The notes under the pieces were generated by a model. That model searched no databases, was not told the origin of the DNA, and saw only the letters and a list, made by a program, of their open reading frames with translations. Made by a program: the position numbers and the translations under genes. Source: Endothia cerciana (lineage: Eukaryota > Ascomycota > Sordariomycetes > Diaporthales > Cryphonectriaceae). From it: a stretch of 64,000 nucleotides of DNA. Positions 10,345 through 21,320 of this stretch are shown here, in pieces (position 1 is the first letter of the stretch; every line of letters begins with the position of its first letter). The stretch spans positions 310,001 to 374,000 of the forward strand of contig JALRMH010000033.1 of NCBI GenBank assembly GCA_026119935.1. The letters are read 5' to 3'.

Positions 10345-12339
10345 TCATGCCAAGCGCTTTCGCTTGCGGTCATCGTCGCCTCGAGGATCGCTATCGTCAT
10401 CATTGTTCAGGATATGCGCCATGCTGCCCCGGCGCGTCGGAGGTGCGGAGCTGTCGTGCTGGAAGATGCTCCTCCGCTGGATGGCCCGGTCCCATTGGAA
10501 GTTGTCTAGCTGCTTGAATGTCTCGCCGTTCGAGTAGCCAGGCGCCTGGGGAGGCGGAGGACTGGGCGGTCTAGAGTGCGGACGGGAAGGGTGTGATGAT
10601 GACGGGAAGCCGTAATGGGACAGCGATTCGCGCAGACGGTCATCGTTGGGGCCAAGGTGGCTGGGCGAAGAGGGCAGGTGGCTCGACGGAGGACCTGAGG
10701 CGTATGGTGTAGGTGGCTGAGGTCGCCAGGTATCGTGAACACGGATATCGGCTGAGGTATGCCGTCGCAACAGGCTGCTTGGGGGCGGTTCTATGGCTGA
10801 GAGCGGAGGTCCCGGCGGCGGTGGGGGGTTTGGCCGCAGTGTGGACGGCGAGGACTGCGCAGTATTGTTGTTCGCCTGGTTCCCCCCACTACTGCCTCCA
10901 ATCGAGCCGTACGGCCGCTTTGTGGTAATAGAGAGGTTTGACGGAACCTGCGGTCTGTAGTCGTACGGCGCACGTGGTTGTGGAGGGGCGAGACTAGATC
11001 TCCGTTGGTCGTCTTGCGGGAACTGCCGGGGCGACACGGGAGCATTGTCAACGGCGCCGAAATAGGAACGACGGTCAAAGTACGCCGGCTCGTGTGGCTC
11101 CTCCAGACCACGGATCACCTCAAGCTGGCGTGAGACCTCGCTGTTCAGCGCGTATGCTATCAAGAGGATTAGCCTCGTCATGGGTCTCGTCCAGGTATTG
11201 GCAGATCCTTACCGTCCTTATACTGCGGGCTGTCGGGGCCCGTGTTCGTCATCACGACCCTCACGAGCTCCTGGTTGATATGCAAGAGCCGATTCACCGA
11301 GTCCAGAAGTGCCTGGTGCTTGACGTTGACAAATTGGGCACTGGACTCGGACCGGTCAAGCCTGTAGCTGAGTTCGTGCACGACGCGCTCGAGGCTGACG
11401 AGCCTCGGGTCAGCGCCATCCGGTACAGGCGGCATGGGCTCGGCAGGCGTCCCCGGCTGCGACTGCGATGGCTTCTGCGGATGATGTGTGAGGTTGTGGC
11501 GCGAGGCGCGGCGTTTGATCTCTCGCAGGCCGACCAGGTCACCCCTCTTGAAGTTGTTCTGACCGTGCTTGAACTCCCACAGCGGGTGTTCCGGGCTCCC
11601 ATTGTGGAACACATCGCTCACTACCAGCTGTCAGCTGCTGTAAGCCCGCGCGGGCCTGGTGACAAGCTTACCCTTGTGGAAGCCGTACATGTTCAGCTGT
11701 CGCACAAACGAAGAGATGTTGGTATGCTTGAAATATTGCCTGGCAAGCCTATATCAGCCAGTCTGCCCCCGCCAGGAACACCATGGGCGGTGTACATACG
11801 CAAGCACCTTCGAGAACTCGTTGCTCGGCGACATCACGAAGCTCTCTTCGGACTGGGACCACGAGATGAGATGTGATATACTGGGATCCTCAAGCATACT
11901 ACAGACGAGTCAGCGACGAGGTCCACCCGGGAATGGAACGGCCGGCCGAGGCTCACTTGTAGAGCTTGTGTATGAAAGCAGTCTGTACGATCTTGGGCCC
12001 CTGGACCGCGGGAGCAGCAGGCGGCGGCGCGGGCATCGCCATGGCGTTGTTCGGCGGGTGCGCAATGTTGCTGTTTCTCATGGAGTCGGAGGTGCCATTG
12101 GACTCTACACCGGGGCTCTTGGTTGCGGAGGGGGGAGCAGAAGAGCGGGTGGGAGTTCTGATGTCCATGGGCTCGGTGTCTGGCGGGCCAGACATCTGGA
12201 TGGTCGGGGTAAGGATGGGCACGGTGCGCGGGGCCATTGGGTCATCCTTCGCATGCCCGTCGCTCAGGGGCGTCCTGTGTGGGCTTCTCTCCATCACCTG
12301 TGCCATCTGTACCCGCAGAAGAGGTAATGCTGTCAGCAT
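10345..12339 (-). CDS. SFL1: HSF-type transcription factor of the Sfl1 family
   Basis: Proposed exons on the minus strand are 12339-11957, 11898-11800, 11739-11672, 11620-11213 and 11156-10345, together 589 aa in one frame. Splicing assembles a complete heat-shock-factor DNA-binding domain at about residues 115-220: FIHKLYNMLED, ISHLISWS, SFVMSPSNEFSKVLAQYF, HTNISSFVRQLNMYGFHKV and LWEFKHGQNNFKRGDL. A coiled-coil-like segment follows (VSLERVVHELSYRLDR), then a long Pro/Ser-rich C terminus ending in a basic RKRKRLA. The divergent wing and proline-rich tail fit the Sfl1 branch (repressors of flocculation and regulators of morphogenesis) better than Hsf1; this subfamily choice is inference. A second in-frame ATG at 12306 follows a CAG that could be an acceptor, so the 5' end is not fixed. 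Confidence 0.87.
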
Positions 12340-13186
12340 GGCTCAAGATGTAGTTGGGCGGACGGGCGGGAGCGCAGCACGAGGGCCTGATCGGCAATCT
12401 GGGAATGGGCCGCCAGACGACACGGGCGGGCAGGCGGGCGGGCGGGCGAGCTGGGAGGTCTGGAGCTTATGACTGACGGGAGGAATGGGAGCTGGGGATA
12501 GCATCTAGGAGGAGGAGGAGGGGGGGGGGGACAGGCATTACACACCGCATTGCTCCTCGCGGGCTGGACTGGAGTGGACCGGGGGGAGGGGATCAGGGAG
12601 GAGTGGTCGTTGGTCGAGGCAAGGTCCGTCCAGACGGGTCGTCTTCCTCTGTTCGCGTGGGGGACGCCCTGCTGCGAGATCCCGTCGACCCAGGAGCTTG
12701 ATCCCAGGACCCGTTCGACACGAGCCGTCGCCCAATGGGGACCAGCCTCGATGTTGGGAGCTTTCCGGGGAGGGAAGGGCGGCGCTGGATGTGTCCCCTC
12801 TGGCTGGAGCTTGGGCTGTTGAATTAGGACCTCGCTACGGTGAGCGGAAGATTGGGGGTGGGCAGAGCGGTGGGTGTTCGCCGACGACCAGAGACAAGTG
12901 ACCAAATCAAAATGTCGGTCGAGCCTCTCTCGGGTACCGATGCGGCGGTGCAGCCAACTACAACCGCACCGAGCCTCGGTCGGATCCCGCACCGTTTTGG
13001 AACGAGAGATGGCTGTTAGATCTGGCCTATGGCTGGCGCCGCCTGTCCTATTTCGACAGAGACGACCCTGCTAGTACGACTACCGTTCCGGTGTCTTGTC
13101 GTGAGGGGTCCGCAGGAGAGACGTGCGCTCAAGGAGAGGTGGTTTGATGCGGATGAGGGCCGGATGCTTCTGAAGGCCAGAGGTAG

Positions 13187-13225
13187 GTGTGTGTGTGTGT
13201 GTGTGCGTGAAAAAAAAAAAAAAAA
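13187..13225. repeat. (GT)n tract followed by A16
   Basis: GT dinucleotides from 13187 to about 13206, then a run of 16 A at 13210-13225. Confidence 0.88.
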
Positions 13226-13350
13226 GGAGCTGGGCAATCTAGAAGACATGGAGAACCTCTTCAAGGCCCGCCTGGAGATCAATAGGGGGAGACACAGGGG
13301 ACACAGAGCACCGGGGAGGTACTCGGGTACAGTACTATGGTGCGGTAAGG

Positions 13351-13430
13351 TGGATGGGCACAGGTGGGCACAGGTGGGCACAGGTGGGCACCGGTGGGCA
13401 CCAGTGGGCACCGGTGGACACTGGTGGGGT
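13351..13430. repeat. 10-bp G-rich minisatellite (unit GGTGGGCACA)
   Basis: Roughly eight head-to-tail 10-bp units. The first three after 13360 are identical, and later ones vary at the last bases (CC, CCA, ACT). The + strand has regularly spaced GG and GGG, giving quadruplex-forming potential. Confidence 0.9.
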
Positions 13431-14075
13431 GGGGGTTGCTGCACTCCACCTGCGCCTGCACCCAGGCCTGCAAGTCCAGGAGCTAGCCTGGGGCCCAGGC
13501 CCAGGGCTAGGGTAGTGCCCGGTGGTGGGAGGGTACCTGACAAGAGGGCACAACCGCCCACTAACTCACATGTACTAACTGTTAAGCACCCCCCTACCCC
13601 CCCTACTACAAAGCCTTTCTTCCTCTGCCGAGTTGTGTGATCACAGCTCAGGACGCATGCTGTGACACCCTCAACCATTCCTCACAGAAAGTCAGGACAG
13701 GTCTATCACAGACCCACCCAGGCACATCTCGACATGACCACGCACGGTACTATGTACCACAGTACCTAGATACGAAAGCTGGGGTTGTGAGATTTGGGAA
13801 TGCATTTCCTCAGGGGAAGGCATGGGAACAGATCCTACGACCTGACCTGTACGTCCGCCCACTGAGCCATCCTGGCTTCCTTCGCCCTTCCATCTCCTCT
13901 CCTCCAAGCAGCCTGCCATCCTACGGTACCAGAGATCCACGGTCCAGTCCAGTTCCACCTTGCAAACAATATATCAGCCATGACCTCGAGGCGCGACGAG
14001 ACCGTTAGAGACCGCCCGAAGCAGCACACAAGTGCCTTGAGGCTTCGTGTCATCGAACACGCCCCGAGGAAACCG

Positions 14076-14089
14076 CCCCCCCCCCCCCC
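14076..14089. repeat. Homopolymer C14
   Basis: Run of 14 C in the long gene-free region. Confidence 0.9.
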
Positions 14090-15448
14090 GCAAATCCATC
14101 CCATTCCAGGGTCGACAGCCAGATGATTAGGTTTCGCCAGTCCCAAACAAGACACAGGAACGCCCGTCCTGATTCCTCGATCCGGGCCCCAGACGGCACT
14201 GCTCGGGCCTTCTAACTGCTTCTTACCCTCCCGCTTCAGCCCTGCATCCTGCCGGGCTCTTGAGGGCTCCCTGACCACCCTTCACACCGTCCAGACCAGC
14301 AGGGGCCGAAGCCATTGGCCCAGCGGAACTCCTGCGTACTATTTCGACCGTGAAACTACATACGTAGTACGATCCCATGTGCGAGCCAGCACTACCGTAC
14401 CAGATAACCTGCAGCAAGGCGCAAGGGCCCCCGATTTCGTCTTCTTCTGCTTCGTACTGTACGAAATGTATCCCGCTCTCGGCACGGCACGGTATGCCAG
14501 GTCTTCATCCAGCCCGGCCATACTACGAGCGCAGGTTTCGCAGGGTGAGTGAGGCAGGTGTCACGACCGAGCCGAAATACTGCCGCGTACAGACTCACAA
14601 AGCACGAGATACCTTACTCTGACGACAGGCTGATGTCCACGGGTGCCCAGTTATGACCACCATGACGCCGAGAAATGACAGCCAAGGGAGTCCAGAGCCG
14701 TCCACGGGTACCCTCTTAGACGCACGCCGATTACAAATGACCGAGTCTGTTCTCTTCCACGCAGAGCAGGGGAACCGCACCACAGATTTCCCGGACCAAT
14801 CGCGCACGACGAAGCATCTGGGCGTTCCCGGACAAACTCGAACCTTGACAGGCAATCCAACTACCTATCTGGTAACTTTGAGATGCTGATCTGCTGCTGT
14901 GCCGCCGTGCGAGGAGGGGGGATTGACGGGCAGACAGCAAGACCTCCAAAACAGATACTGAGGTTCAACCCTCATCTAGTCGTCCCCGGCCCTCTTTCAC
15001 TGCCGGTATTGATATGCTGCAATGTGCACGATATCTGGTCTCTTTCAAGCCACACTCACTTCTTTTTCAGCCGAAGTCACATTGCGCAGGCGAAGACAGA
15101 GACGACTCCGAATTAAACTCTTGACGCCCGTGTACGATGTTGTGCAGCTCTTTGATGTCGCCGGCTGAGACCCTTGTCTCTATTCTTCGCCGAATAGAGG
15201 TCGATACCATTTGAACCAACAGGTCAGGCAGAATGGGCCAGGCCCGCGGTCCCGGGACAGTACCATAGTATCGTTTCGAAACGATGTCGCGCATGAAATC
15301 CCCACCCAGCATCACGATGGCGTAAGATGGAGCAAGCCCTCACCCATCTGCAAAAGCAACGACACCCGCGCCGGCATGCAAAAATACGCATACCTGCCGC
15401 GTTCATAATGACATGGACCCTCCATTGTCTGTCTCTGCACCCGTCCTC

Positions 15449-15461
15449 GGGGGGGGGGGGG
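15449..15461. repeat. Homopolymer G13
   Basis: Run of 13 G in the long gene-free region. Confidence 0.9.
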
Positions 15462-16788
15462 CACCCTTGGCGCCTGTGGGCTGAAGGTGCCACGTCCTGG
15501 TCTCGGGATGGATCGTTTCCCTGACACACCGTTGCGTGCGGCGCATAGGGCAACAAGCGAGGCGCTGGACGGACGAGGTTTCATCTCATTAACGATCTAT
15601 CAACATGCGGAAGATCAGGAGCACCGACCACGAGTTCAAAGCTCGCTGTTCATCCGCATCCCGCCTACCTGCACCTAGCCGAGAAGTGCGATGCCTCACT
15701 TCGTGTGCTTCCCAGATAACGTAGGTGCCGAGCTCTCGGGGTTCACTGTACCGTCGAAGGCGAGGATGACAAGTCCATTCTCGTTACCTTTCCTTCATAT
15801 CTTCCAACTTCCGGCTCACCACCTCTTACCGTGGGCCCTGGCCACCCCTCCAGCAGACTAGAGCGTCTCCCCATACTAATCTCCCAAACTATCCCACCAA
15901 GATCAGCACGGTGGCCACTAGGCTTTCCAGCTACAGATACCACACCTCCTCCTTCTCAAAGGAGACCGAAAGGGCACAGAACCTCACACCCAAGAAACTA
16001 ACCGTTCAGCGGGCGCCTACAGTAACTGACCCCTCAGGTGGATATACTACCATGTGGGTAGTAGTACATCATTCCCGCTAGAGCGCTCGCGCGCACGGTC
16101 TTTGCCTTCCACCATAGTCTACTCGACTTTTGCATGATGTCCTCTCCAACGCATCCCAAATAGCACGCTCCTCCCGGAGCTTCTGGGCGGCGGTTAGTAG
16201 GGTACGGATGGGCAGGCCGGTGTCTCATCTTCTCGAGTCCTGCATGTAACCTACTAGCTTCGAACCGTCCGGCAGCTTGAACGGTTCCCAGAAGCTGTCA
16301 AAGCGCTCTCCGAACCCCCCTCCCCCCCCCCCGCGCGCGTTGTGGCTGCACGTGGTCAGTGCTGCAAACCTTAACTCGACCCCGATTCGGCTTGTCGAGG
16401 AGGACACGCCTAATAAGGCCCTCATGCGTCTGTTGACTACGTCGTGTTGGTGAGTGGCGCCCGCCGAGACCGCGAGCCAGCCCCTTGGTCGGGCAGAGGC
16501 CGGGGCAGGGAGATGTCAAGCAGACAGACCTCGAGCAGACATTTGACAGAAGATCCCAGATAGCAGCTTAAAAGAACCCCATAAGAACGGGCCAGTATAT
16601 ACAGATTACCCCGAGAGCAAGAATTGAATTGTACAGGTCATCTCTTAGAATCGTATCTGTAAAATGCGTCATCCTCGGCGAGGTTAAGCAATAGAAAACG
16701 ACATATCCTACTCCAAACACCGTCCCAGTTGAAGCAGGCGCGTATGTGTAGCCAGGATGATATCAGGACACCCAGCCACAGTTCCTCC

Positions 16789-19413
16789 TCAGTCATATTC
16801 ATCCATCCCATTGACCCTCCTCTCGCCCACCTCGCGTATCTTCTCCCCCAGGATCATCCGCCCGTACCTCTCGGCCACCTTGCCCGCAGCCTCGATCATC
16901 CTACCTGTGCGGTCCCGCATGTGCTCCACCATCTCGAGCGCGCGCATCCCCCGCTCTTCGCCCTCGCGGCACTCGACCGCCAGCAGCTGCAGGAGCGTCT
17001 TGTCGATCTCGACCTCCAGCCTGGTGAGTGCCGACCGCTGCGCGTGCGTGCTCGACGTCGACTCCACGAGGTCCGCCATCTGCGCGGCCTGGATTCCGCG
17101 GAGCATGAACTGTTGTTCGAGCTTGCGGGACTCGGATGTGGACGCGGCATCCTCGTCTGCGCCGCCGTCGACGTCCATGTCGTTGTCGGAGTCCTCGGCG
17201 CCGTCCGTGGTGGCCTTGCGTCTGGGCTTGGGCGCGGCAGAGCTGAGCGGGATGGAGAAGTCGAATTCGGAGAGCAGGGGACGGGGAAAGTAAGGGTACT
17301 GGTCTCCACCCTTGAGGATGATGCAGTGGAACTTGTTGTCTGCTACTGCGATTGGAAAGTAGCTTTCCTGCCTCCGTCCGGAAGCCAGACGGGGCAAGAG
17401 TTTTGTGTCGAGTAATGGAACCCACGATGCACGGGACGGTTGGCGCCAGTGTAGAAGGGTCAAGAGAGTCCCGGTGCTGTCGTAGATGCATGGGTCCTGC
17501 TTGACATTAGTACCCATGTACAAATTTCATCAGCAGTGCAGAGGGCTTACCCCAATGTCCGAGAAGAAGACATTCTTGACGGTGACTCCTTCAGGCAAAG
17601 CGATGACGTCTGCGTTTTGGCAGATCTCGTCCCTCTTCACATTTTCGATGCTATAGAGCAGCTTCGTCCTGCCATCTGCACCACAAGGCCCGTTGCCAAC
17701 GGTCAGGACATAGTCTCGCCAACTGGCGCAGCTGACCATAGGCGTGATCTTTGGCCTGTACACGCGGTAAGGTAAACCAAAGAGCGTGTACACACGGACG
17801 TAGTCCGCGGATGTCGTCACCGTGATGAAGGAGTCGCCTAGGGACATGGCAAGGACCGCCTCTCCTTTTGGCAGCTCCGTCCTCCAGTCACTGCGCTGTG
17901 TCCAAGTCTCGTGCGGCCTATAGAAGATTGAGGCTGGAGTATCCTCCTTGTCATCTTGCTTCGGAGGACATGCGAACAGTGTCCCGTTCTCATTAAGGCA
18001 GGCCTTGTCGTACAGGAAAGTATCTGTAAAATGAAAATCTCTGTGAAACTCATGGTCGTAGAACTCTACGGTCACTGTGTTGTGTGTATCTTGGTCGACG
18101 GTCCACACGAATCCGATCAAGTTCAGACATAGGTACTTCCGGTTGCCTCGCCAAGGTGTTGAGCCGGGTTGAAATGGCTCGTGGTACTGAGGTCGCAAGA
18201 GGTTGGCACGTTTGTTTGGATGGTCGCCGAATAGGTCGTCGTCATCCGCGGGTCGCTTCCGGCCAAGGGTATATCCAGCGCCGTCATCATCGACGACGAA
18301 GCCGTCGTCTTCCTCTCCAAATTCGTCATCGAGTAGCGAGTCGAGGTCATCAGTTAGCTCCGTGCGAGCCGCCGGTGGACGCGGCTTCAAGCCGTTGACC
18401 TGCAGCCTCCGAGCATTTGCCGAGACTTCCGACAGAGGATCATGAATAAAAGGGGCCGGCTGCTTTGGCATTTTGAGCAGTATAGAAAACTGATCCGATA
18501 TGAAATCCGGGCAGATGTAGACTTCGCCGGATGTTGTGGTGAAGGACAACAAGTTGTTGGTGGGATGCCACGCAATGTCCATAACATCAGGATACTCGTA
18601 TCTCGCGATAATGGACTGGTCCTTGGTCTGCCAGATGAGGATCTTCTTGTCTTTGGCTGCTGTTGCCAGCATGGCCCCGTTTGGTGACCAAGCAACGGCA
18701 GTAATGTCGCCCTCGTGTCCGTTCCTGAAACTCCGCTGATTTTCCCAGTCATTCTTGGAGACGACCTGGATGTCTCTGATGGGTGTTGGGGCTGCAAAAG
18801 CCCTCCCATCTGGGTGCCATGCGACTACTGACGAGGATTCGGACTCGGTCCCGACCGCCCCGATCACACCGTCAACTTTCCTGATGAGCTCGGGCCCCTC
18901 AGGTGCCGTCATTGAGTAGACATATATGACACCATCTGTGCAGGACAGAGTTAACAAACTGCCTTTGGGGTCGAAGGCAACGTGCTTTGTGGGCTTGTTG
19001 TGCTCCTTCAGGATGAATAGCTTTGAGGTGTCCTCGGTTCCAACAACCTTGACGGTCAACTCGTCACTAGCGACGGCGCACAGCTTTCCGTCCGGAGATA
19101 ACGCGACATCGCGGATAGGCAGGTTGCAGCGCGTGAGGAACCTCTCGAACGTGTGTGTTTCGAGAGAGTAGAGACTGACGGTGCCATCTTCAGAGCCCAC
19201 GACGAAAAACTCGTCATTGGCGACGACGCTGAGATTCTGCTCCTGGCAATCGTCGATGTTTATGGGCTCTCCATCGAATCCCGTCTTGTAGAGACGAATG
19301 GTGTTGTTGGATCCTACCGTCACCAGCTTCGTTCCATCTGGTGTGTACGCGCAGTGTGTCGACCCTTGGAGATGGGCTGGGCGGCCGCGAACCTTCTGTC
19401 CAGCCGTGGCCAT
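16789..19413 (-). CDS. CTF4: Ctf4/Mcl1/AND-1-type replisome hub protein
   Basis: Proposed exons are 19413-17551 and about 17496-16789 (856 aa); the acceptor could instead lie 3 nt upstream. Ctf4 is a trimeric hub that links CMG helicase with DNA polymerase alpha and supports sister-chromatid cohesion. The N-terminal 300 residues form a WD40 propeller (HCAYTPDGTKLVTVGSN, DVALSPDGKLCAVAS, VAWSPNGAMLATAAKDKKILIW). An acidic linker with DDLDSLLDDEFGEEDD and basic KRPADDDD/NKRANLL follows. Next is the second propeller (SepB/Mcl1_mid: WRGNRKYLCLNLIGFVWT, WVPLLDTKLL) and a helical C-terminal domain. Like yeast Ctf4, and unlike animal WDHD1, there is no C-terminal HMG box. The ATG at 19413 was preferred over an upstream GTG in the same frame. 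The gene is divergent from the WD40 gene across about 590 bp, which contains an ACGCGT box. Confidence 0.92.
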
Positions 19414-20004
19414 GGTCACGATCTCAGTCGCAGGCCGGTCAGAAGGTGGTTGAATTGGGTCCCCAGCAGTCGTGGTCTTGGGATTCGACTAAACTGTTGC
19501 TGTTGCTGCGTGGTGACAACCAGCGAGGTTTGGGAGACGCGTCTTTCTTGAATTCGACGCGACAAGTCGCGGCAGGGCCAATTAAGCCATGGACAGGGGA
19601 CCCACATCTCATGACAGGGGTACACTTCAGTCCCTGCTTTCGATTTTAATGTCACAGAGCATCTCACAAGCTTCTTCTGTTGAACGTTGTGTCGACCCCA
19701 AGACTCGTATCTTCGAGCCTGAACGTTACTCTCCTCAACATACCAGACAATCTCACTTCTTCGAATCCAGGCCTCGCATCAACAAAGGATCGCATCCGCA
19801 GTTGCATATCCCATGCGTGGCGACTCTGGTCAGGAACTCGAAATATTTCGAAATATCAAGAAAAAAGACCACGTTCATCGGGCGACAACAGCTTGACGAT
19901 CGGGCCTACCTAGGCGGCTCGTGAAAACACCACGCTGCAAGGCATTCCATTCATTTGGATCGAGGTGATCTCGCGAAAGACCACTTCGTGACGAGATTTC
20001 TAAG
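19414..20004. other. Bidirectional promoter region between CTF4 and the WD40 gene
   Basis: Divergent intergenic region. It contains the palindrome GACGCGTC at 19536-19543 and a repeated CGAAATAT element at about 19838-19857. No gene seen. Confidence 0.6.
19537..19542. promoter_or_regulatory. MCB-like ACGCGT box upstream of CTF4
   Basis: ACGCGT, extended to the palindrome GACGCGTC, lies about 125 bp upstream of the CTF4 start codon. MBF binds ACGCGT to drive G1/S genes in yeasts. A functional role here is inference from position and target. Confidence 0.5.
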
Positions 20005-21320
20005 ATGAACGCCTCAGACCCACGGCACTTCTTCGAGTCGGAGTGAGTACGCCAGGCACCCGTGAAGTACCCGCTCGGAGAGCTTTTGCATTAATTGTGT
20101 AAAAAGTGCGGCTCAGAGCAACAGGGAGAGGCGAGGTGCCAAATCGAAGAACAAATATGGCACGCCCATCATTCTCAAGTCAAAGATAGCAGCGGCAGCC
20201 TCGGACCCGAATTCGCCGTCTGACAGCATCTTCATTGCCGAGTCTGCAGGCTCAGTGAGGAGAATCAACACTGATGTGCGCATAATTCGTTAAGAAGAGT
20301 CTCACTTGCCCACCATGATCCTAACTCGGACACTAGGCGGAGGACACCAACAATGTCTATCGTGGGCCATCCGCCCCCGTCACTTGCGTTGTGGTAGGTG
20401 GCCCTCAAAACGAAACCGTGTTTGCGGGTTCTTGGGATAAGAACATCTGGTCCTGGAACATCGAGACGCGGCGCCCTGGAGTCAAGTTCGTTGGTCACTC
20501 GGACTTCGTTAAGGCTGTCGCATGCGCCAAGGTCAGCGACAAGAGTGTGCTTATTAGTGGCGGCGCCGACAAGAAGATCATCGTCTGGGATATCGCTACT
20601 GGATCCCGCCTCCACACCTTACAGGACTCGGTGACGAGTATGCTCGCTGTGCAGTCCCTTGCCATTGATCCCATCATGAGCTCAGATGATGAAGTCGTCC
20701 TCGTCAGCGCGGGAAGTGACCCACACATTCGGAGATGGAAGGTTAGGCTGGATGGCTGGGAGCAGCTCGTGGATGCGGCACCGGCAACGCCTAATGTGGA
20801 GAGGAGGACGCTTTCTGTCCATGAGACGGGAGTGTACAAGGTCTTGTTTGAACGGCCCAGCGATGAGGTCGACCTGTGGACTGCCAGCGCGGACGGGACT
20901 GCCAAGTGCTTGTCTCGTGGCAAGGCTTTTGCGACAGAAGACTGCCTGGAGCATGGAGGTCACGTTCGCGCTCTGGCGGTGACAGACCAATGGATCATTA
21001 CTGTGGGGCGGGATGAGGACTTGAAGTTCTGGGACCGAACGTCTGGGGCGTTGTATTGCACTCTGGAGGGCCACTATGACGAAGTGACGGATCTGGTCGT
21101 CCTCGAGAGGGGCAAGGGGCATGATGAAAGGCTTGCCAGTGTCAGCATCGACGGCACGGTACGAATTTGGCCGCTAGACAAGGCAGGACTCGACGCCGCT
21201 GTCGAAGAGCAAAAAAGGCCCCATAGCGATGGCGCTGAAAACGAACAAGCCGATCCAGAGCCCACCGGCATGCTCACTGCCGAGGAGGAAGCCGAATTGG
21301 CAGAACTGATGGACGACTAG
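20005..21320 (+). CDS. WD40-repeat protein of unknown specific role
   Basis: Proposed exons are 20005-20042, 20119-20275 and 20337-21320 (392 aa). The ATG at 20005 gives MNASDPRHFFES. The second exon reads RERRGAKSKNKYGTP...IFIAESAGSVRRINTD, and the third holds the bulk of a beta-propeller with recognisable blades (FAGSWDKNIWSWNI, GHSDFVKAVA, LISGGADKKIIVWDI, SAGSDPHIRRWKV, ITVGRDEDLKFWD, EGHYDEVTDL, SVSIDGTVRIWPL). The C terminus is acidic (MLTAEEEAELAELMDD). The second donor is GTGCGC, a weak match, but the frame and a CTAACTCGGACACTAG 3' site support it. I do not recognise the specific orthologue. It is divergent from CTF4 and could share its promoter. Confidence 0.82.

Larger units (their letters stand above)
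12340..16788. other. 4.4-kb gene-free region upstream of the HSF-type gene
   Basis: No ORF here looks like a protein. The region contains (GT)n followed by A16, a 10-bp minisatellite at about 13351-13430, three C/G homopolymers (14076-14089, 15449-15461 and 16315-16332 with one T), G11 at 12520-12530 and several short near-palindromes of the type TACTATGTAGTAC. It runs from the 5' end of the HSF gene to the 3' end of the Ctf4 gene, so most of it could be promoter and long leader of the HSF gene. Confidence 0.6.

Noticed and set aside
13351..13430. Possible CRISPR-like array
   Set aside because: Units are 10 bp with no spacers, in a eukaryotic genome; a minisatellite.
13016..13678. Open frames of about 200 codons on both strands over the GT repeat and minisatellite
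   Set aside because: Translate to homopolymeric Lys, Val-Cys or Gly-Thr repeats; no protein-like sequence outside the repeats.
14640..14880. tRNA-like B box (reverse complement GGTTCGAGTTT near 14833)
   Set aside because: No acceptor stem, D arm or anticodon arm can be built around it.
14940..14990. GGTTCAACCC box within a small stem near 14960
   Set aside because: The T-arm-like hairpin lacks a matching acceptor or D arm at tRNA distances.
19838..19857. CGAAATATTTCGAAATATC as a heat-shock element
   Set aside because: The GAA and TTC triplets abut or are spaced wrongly; an HSE needs alternating GAA/TTC with 2-bp gaps.
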